Shown here: positions 5,831-7,643 of the stretch, piece by piece | How positions within the stretch are numbered: the stretch's first letter is position 1 | Layout: each line of letters starts with the position of its first letter | Assembly: GCA_030613145.1 (NCBI GenBank) | Contig: JAUWMM010000076.1 | Location: forward strand, 1-7,643 | From: Desulfobacterales bacterium | Lineage (GTDB): Bacteria > Desulfobacterota > Desulfobacteria > Desulfobacterales > C00003060 | Direction of reading: 5' to 3' | DNA length: 7,643 nucleotides | Program-made: the position numbers and the translations under genes | Notes under the pieces: model-generated | Seen by the model: the letters and a program-made list of their open reading frames with translations, nothing else | Database searches by the model: none | Told to the model about the DNA's origin: nothing

Positions 5831-7197
5831 CATGCCCGAAGTTTTGCATTAGCTAAATTGGCGCCCGTGCTTTTTGGAGCAATCTCGGCAGCCTTCTGCC
5901 ACCATTTTTTTGCCTTTTTCCCGTTTTCAAAAAATTCAAAATAGATATTTCCTATTTTAAAATACATCATTGCCTTTAGATTGTTATCTTGGGTTGCTTT
6001 TGCTGCTGATTCATAGGCCCTGTAAGCTGGTTTACCATACTTCTTTTTATGGCTCTTTTTCTGTGCCCGATTTTTTGCAAAGTCGTAATAAATATCCCCC
6101 CGAAATATGAATGCCTCAACATAATCAGGCCGATAAGACAAGGCCCTATTTAAGTATTTGTTTGCCGCCTTTATGCTACCCTTGGCCATATAGTAAGCTT
6201 TTGCATAATAGAGATATACCTCCGGGGAGTTGCGCTTTAAGGCTCTTGTCTCCTTTAGCAATTGAAATATCTGTTTATTTTTCGTTTTCCATTCTGGATT
6301 AGCAACACTTTTTAACTGATTTGCCTCTTCAAGAAGAGTATCCACACGGGCAAGTCTGGACTGAATATTTGGCTCTGCCGTCTTATAAATTGATTTTGTA
6401 TCATCAAAAGGCTGAGCGTATCTGCCAATCGGGCTCATAGGCTTAATGACACTTTTTATCAATTGACTATATTTAATAGCGCCAGGAGTGGTCTCACTCA
6501 ATATCTCGGCTTCAGCAGTATTAATGTTAATACATTTGACTTTTATTATGCCTGTTTCTATACGGTGTACATCTAAGACTTCACCTGTTTTAGGGTGTCT
6601 TATTACATCCCCCTCTTCGAAGACAATAAACTGCATATCACTTTTTACTCCTGCACGCTTACCAAGGTCTATGAGTACTTTCTTTTCGTCCCTATGAACA
6701 ATATACCCTTCAAGGGGGAAATCCCTATTTATCTTTTTGGCTATTTGAATTACTAGGTCTTCAAGCCTAGTTGTGGTAGTACTTTTTACACTTTCAGCGG
6801 CTATTATTGAAGCACTTTCTACATCTATGATTCGTGAGTTAACCTCAATAATTTTTTGAAATCTCATTACAGAGCCTGAAATTATTACCTTTGCACCGAG
6901 TAATTTGCCAAGTCTTATAGCGCCATCTTCGGTAAGAATCCCCGACATACCCAGTTGTTGTTCTTGCAATATTTTTTCTAGCAGCCTTCGCTCTATTACG
7001 TCAAATCGGCCTTCCTTGACAAGGGCGGTAATAAGCCACTCCGCAACAATTTTACCCATATCAGCCGTCTCAAATCCCTCTCCCTGAAGTTGAAAGTCAA
7101 AAACAGCAATCTTTGTCTTCCTGAATTCTGCCCTTGCTGTTAAGGGCATTATTATTGAAAACGCGAGAACCAACAAAAAGGCAATAAATCTTTTCAT
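5824..7197 (-). CDS. Secreted CsgG/FlgT-like protein with TPR domain
   Basis: 457 residues from the ATG at 7197. Residues 1-23 are a signal peptide ending in TARA before EF. There is no lipobox cysteine, so a soluble periplasmic protein is expected, unlike CsgG lipoproteins. Residues 27-160 match the CsgG/TolB-N pattern: KIAVFDFQ, RFDVIERRLLEKILQEQQLG, then AIRLGKLLGAKVIISGSV. Residues 160-235 (GYIVHRDEKKVLIDLGKRAGV, HPKTGEVLD) resemble the C-terminal domain of the flagellar ring protein FlgT. Residues 323-457 hold about three TPR units, one with a Lys-rich insert near 379-389. A role as periplasmic scaffold of an envelope or secretion machine is inferred; no flagellar genes are in view. The gene is visibly more A+T rich than the genes to its left. 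An upstream TTG at 7230 was rejected because AAGGGG sits 7 bases before this ATG and the signal peptide starts here. Confidence 0.82.
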   Translation of the reverse strand: MKRFIAFLLVLAFSIIMPLTARAEFRKTKIAVFDFQLQGEGFETADMGKIVAEWLITALVKEGRFDVIERRLLEKILQEQQLGMSGILTEDGAIRLGKLLGAKVIISGSVMRFQKIIEVNSRIIDVESASIIAAESVKSTTTTRLEDLVIQIAKKINRDFPLEGYIVHRDEKKVLIDLGKRAGVKSDMQFIVFEEGDVIRHPKTGEVLDVHRIETGIIKVKCININTAEAEILSETTPGAIKYSQLIKSVIKPMSPIGRYAQPFDDTKSIYKTAEPNIQSRLARVDTLLEEANQLKSVANPEWKTKNKQIFQLLKETRALKRNSPEVYLYYAKAYYMAKGSIKAANKYLNRALSYRPDYVEAFIFRGDIYYDFAKNRAQKKSHKKKYGKPAYRAYESAAKATQDNNLKAMMYFKIGNIYFEFFENGKKAKKWWQKAAEIAPKSTGANLANAKLRACQ

Positions 7198-7204
7198 AGT
7201 CAAT

Positions 7205-7210
7205 CCCCTT
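7205..7210 (-). promoter_or_regulatory. Ribosome binding site of the CsgG/FlgT-like gene
   Basis: On the - strand AAGGGG is 7 bases before the ATG at 7197. It decides that start over the TTG 33 bases further upstream. Confidence 0.7.
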
Positions 7211-7216
7211 AAATTA

Positions 7217-7237
7217 TTCCAATATTCCAAATTGGAA
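7217..7237. promoter_or_regulatory. Tandem/inverted TTCCAA motifs
   Basis: TTCCAA occurs at 7217-7222 and again at 7225-7230, the latter facing TTGGAA at 7232-7237 (a 13-bp odd palindrome). The cluster starts 20 bases ahead of the CsgG-like gene's ATG, within its expected leader or core promoter. It is a candidate operator; the regulator is unknown. Confidence 0.3.
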
Positions 7238-7285
7238 CGAAGCTCCTGAGTTCCTCTGATATAACTGGAACAGTAAAAAATTATT

Positions 7286-7299
7286 TGATATTGATATCA
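7286..7299. promoter_or_regulatory. TGATAT-TG-ATATCA palindrome
   Basis: A perfect 6-bp inverted repeat with a 2-base spacer, about 90 bases upstream of the CsgG-like gene start. It could be a regulator site, but A+T-rich DNA yields such dyads by chance. Confidence 0.22.
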
Positions 7300-7412
7300 G
7301 TGTCACGATAATTGGCTGCGATTTGTTTCCGTATATACAAAAATCTCACAGGTTATACTTATTATAACAATACGTTACAGTCATTTTGTGGGGTTGTCTA
7401 TTGTCCATCCAT

Positions 7413-7462
7413 ACAGGAGTGAGCAAAATCTGGCCTTTTTCAAAAAGCTAAACTCTTACAAT
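7413..7462 (+). repeat. Dispersed 50-bp repeat, copy 2
   Basis: This is 43/50 identical to 406-455 without gaps and in the same orientation. It lies 94 bases before the probable GTG start at 7557, against 76 bases between copy 1 and its gene. Copy 1's CTCAC/GTGAG hairpin is lost here because the left arm reads CATAC. Most differences lie in the nine bases between the two conserved blocks. Confidence 0.65.
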
Positions 7463-7556
7463 CTGTGCAATCTATAAATATAGCACATTATAGTGGATAA
7501 TTAAATGATGAATCGCTTCAGTACCATAAACGATTACCGGCTTGATAGGGGAAACT

Positions 7557-7643
7557 GTGGCGACTCTATCATTTGAAATAATTGAATCTTTCAGTATGCT
7601 AAGGGCTCGCGCAAAAATAACTTGTCAGAACGGAAAAACGATA
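7557..7643 (+). CDS. Unknown protein, N-terminal fragment (partial)
   Basis: GTG at 7557 is preceded by AGGGGA (7547-7552) at 4-nt spacing. The frame stays open to the window end and gives 29 residues, MATLSFEIIESFSMLRARAK followed by ITCQNGKTI. The mix of residues looks protein-like, but no family is recognised. An ATG at 7593 in the same frame is an alternative start. An overlapping short frame (ATG 7505 to TGA 7576) is less likely. The rest of the gene would be to the right of the window. Confidence 0.4.
   Translation, partial: MATLSFEIIESFSMLRARAKITCQNGKTI

Larger units (their letters stand above)
7198..7556. other. Intergenic stretch between divergent genes
   Basis: 359 A+T-rich bases without a supported gene. 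From left to right: the ribosome binding site and TTCCAA dyads of the - strand gene, the palindrome at 7286-7299, an inverted repeat GTTATA-CTTAT-TATAAC at 7352-7368, the dispersed repeat at 7413-7462, and a loose hairpin around GTGC (7465-7468) and GCAC (7483-7486). The divergent layout means promoters for both sides must lie here, but no clear -35/-10 pair was found. Confidence 0.5.

Noticed and set aside
7198..7230. TTG start for the CsgG/FlgT-like gene
   Set aside because: It would place 11 polar residues before the signal peptide, while a strong AAGGGG site serves the ATG at 7197.
7361..7366. Perfect TATAAT on the - strand as promoter of the CsgG-like gene
   Set aside because: No acceptable -35 hexamer at 16-18 bases, and it sits within an inverted repeat that alone produces the match.
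7428..7450. Sigma-54 promoter around TGGCCTTTTTCAAAAAG
   Set aside because: The required GG-N10-GC spacing is not met, and the TGG is not conserved in the other repeat copy.
7528..7575. Riboswitch-like GATAGGGG...CTATC fold
   Set aside because: It does not match any riboswitch core that I recognise, and the purine run is better explained as a ribosome binding site.
7505..7576. Short ORF MMNRFSTINDYRLD... before the right-edge gene
   Set aside because: No good ribosome binding site, 23 codons only, and overlapped by the better-supported GTG frame.

Overview
The window looks like chromosomal DNA of an anaerobic, possibly deltaproteobacterial or related, Gram-negative bacterium. This is inferred from moderate G+C with a visibly A+T-richer right part, two cobalamin-binding radical SAM enzymes, a lone FMN-binding lipoprotein, a periplasmic CsgG/FlgT-like protein, and short G/C-run intergenic repeats. 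No marker gene fixes the taxon.

Left part (1-3395, + strand). The window opens in the last 50 codons of an FAD-dependent oxidoreductase. Just after its stop codon lies a 143-bp MITE-like element with 18-bp terminal inverted repeats and a perfect 10-bp direct repeat on each side, which looks like a target-site duplication. A dyad-rich leader follows, then a B12-binding radical SAM protein that resembles the hopanoid C-3 methylase (HpnR) type. It overlaps by four bases an AMP-forming acyl/aryl ligase. This coupled pair is the core of the locus: one enzyme probably activates a carboxylate, and the other does radical chemistry (methylation or ring/C-C chemistry) on a lipid or secondary metabolite. 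The substrate cannot be read from the sequence.

Middle part (3396-5606). A hairpin-rich GC repeat fills the first gap. Next come a small lipoprotein with an FMN-binding domain and a covalent-flavinylation motif (+), and convergent with it, 8 bp away, a second B12-binding radical SAM protein (-) of the BchE-like group.

Right part (5607-7643). A possible frameshifted + strand gene remnant, which may recall LPP20/FlgP-type lipoproteins, runs into the 3' end of an A+T-rich - strand gene. That gene encodes a secreted protein with CsgG/TolB-N-like, FlgT-C-like and TPR parts. Its upstream region holds several small dyads. The far right carries a second copy of a 50-bp dispersed repeat (43/50 identical to the copy in the leader of the first radical SAM gene) and, after it, the probable start of another + strand gene cut by the window edge.

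No rRNA, tRNA, CRISPR array, transposase gene or recognised riboswitch was seen. The most unusual items are the intact MITE with its duplication, the paired dispersed repeat, and the radical SAM/ligase pair of unknown product. A wholly new system is not demonstrated.
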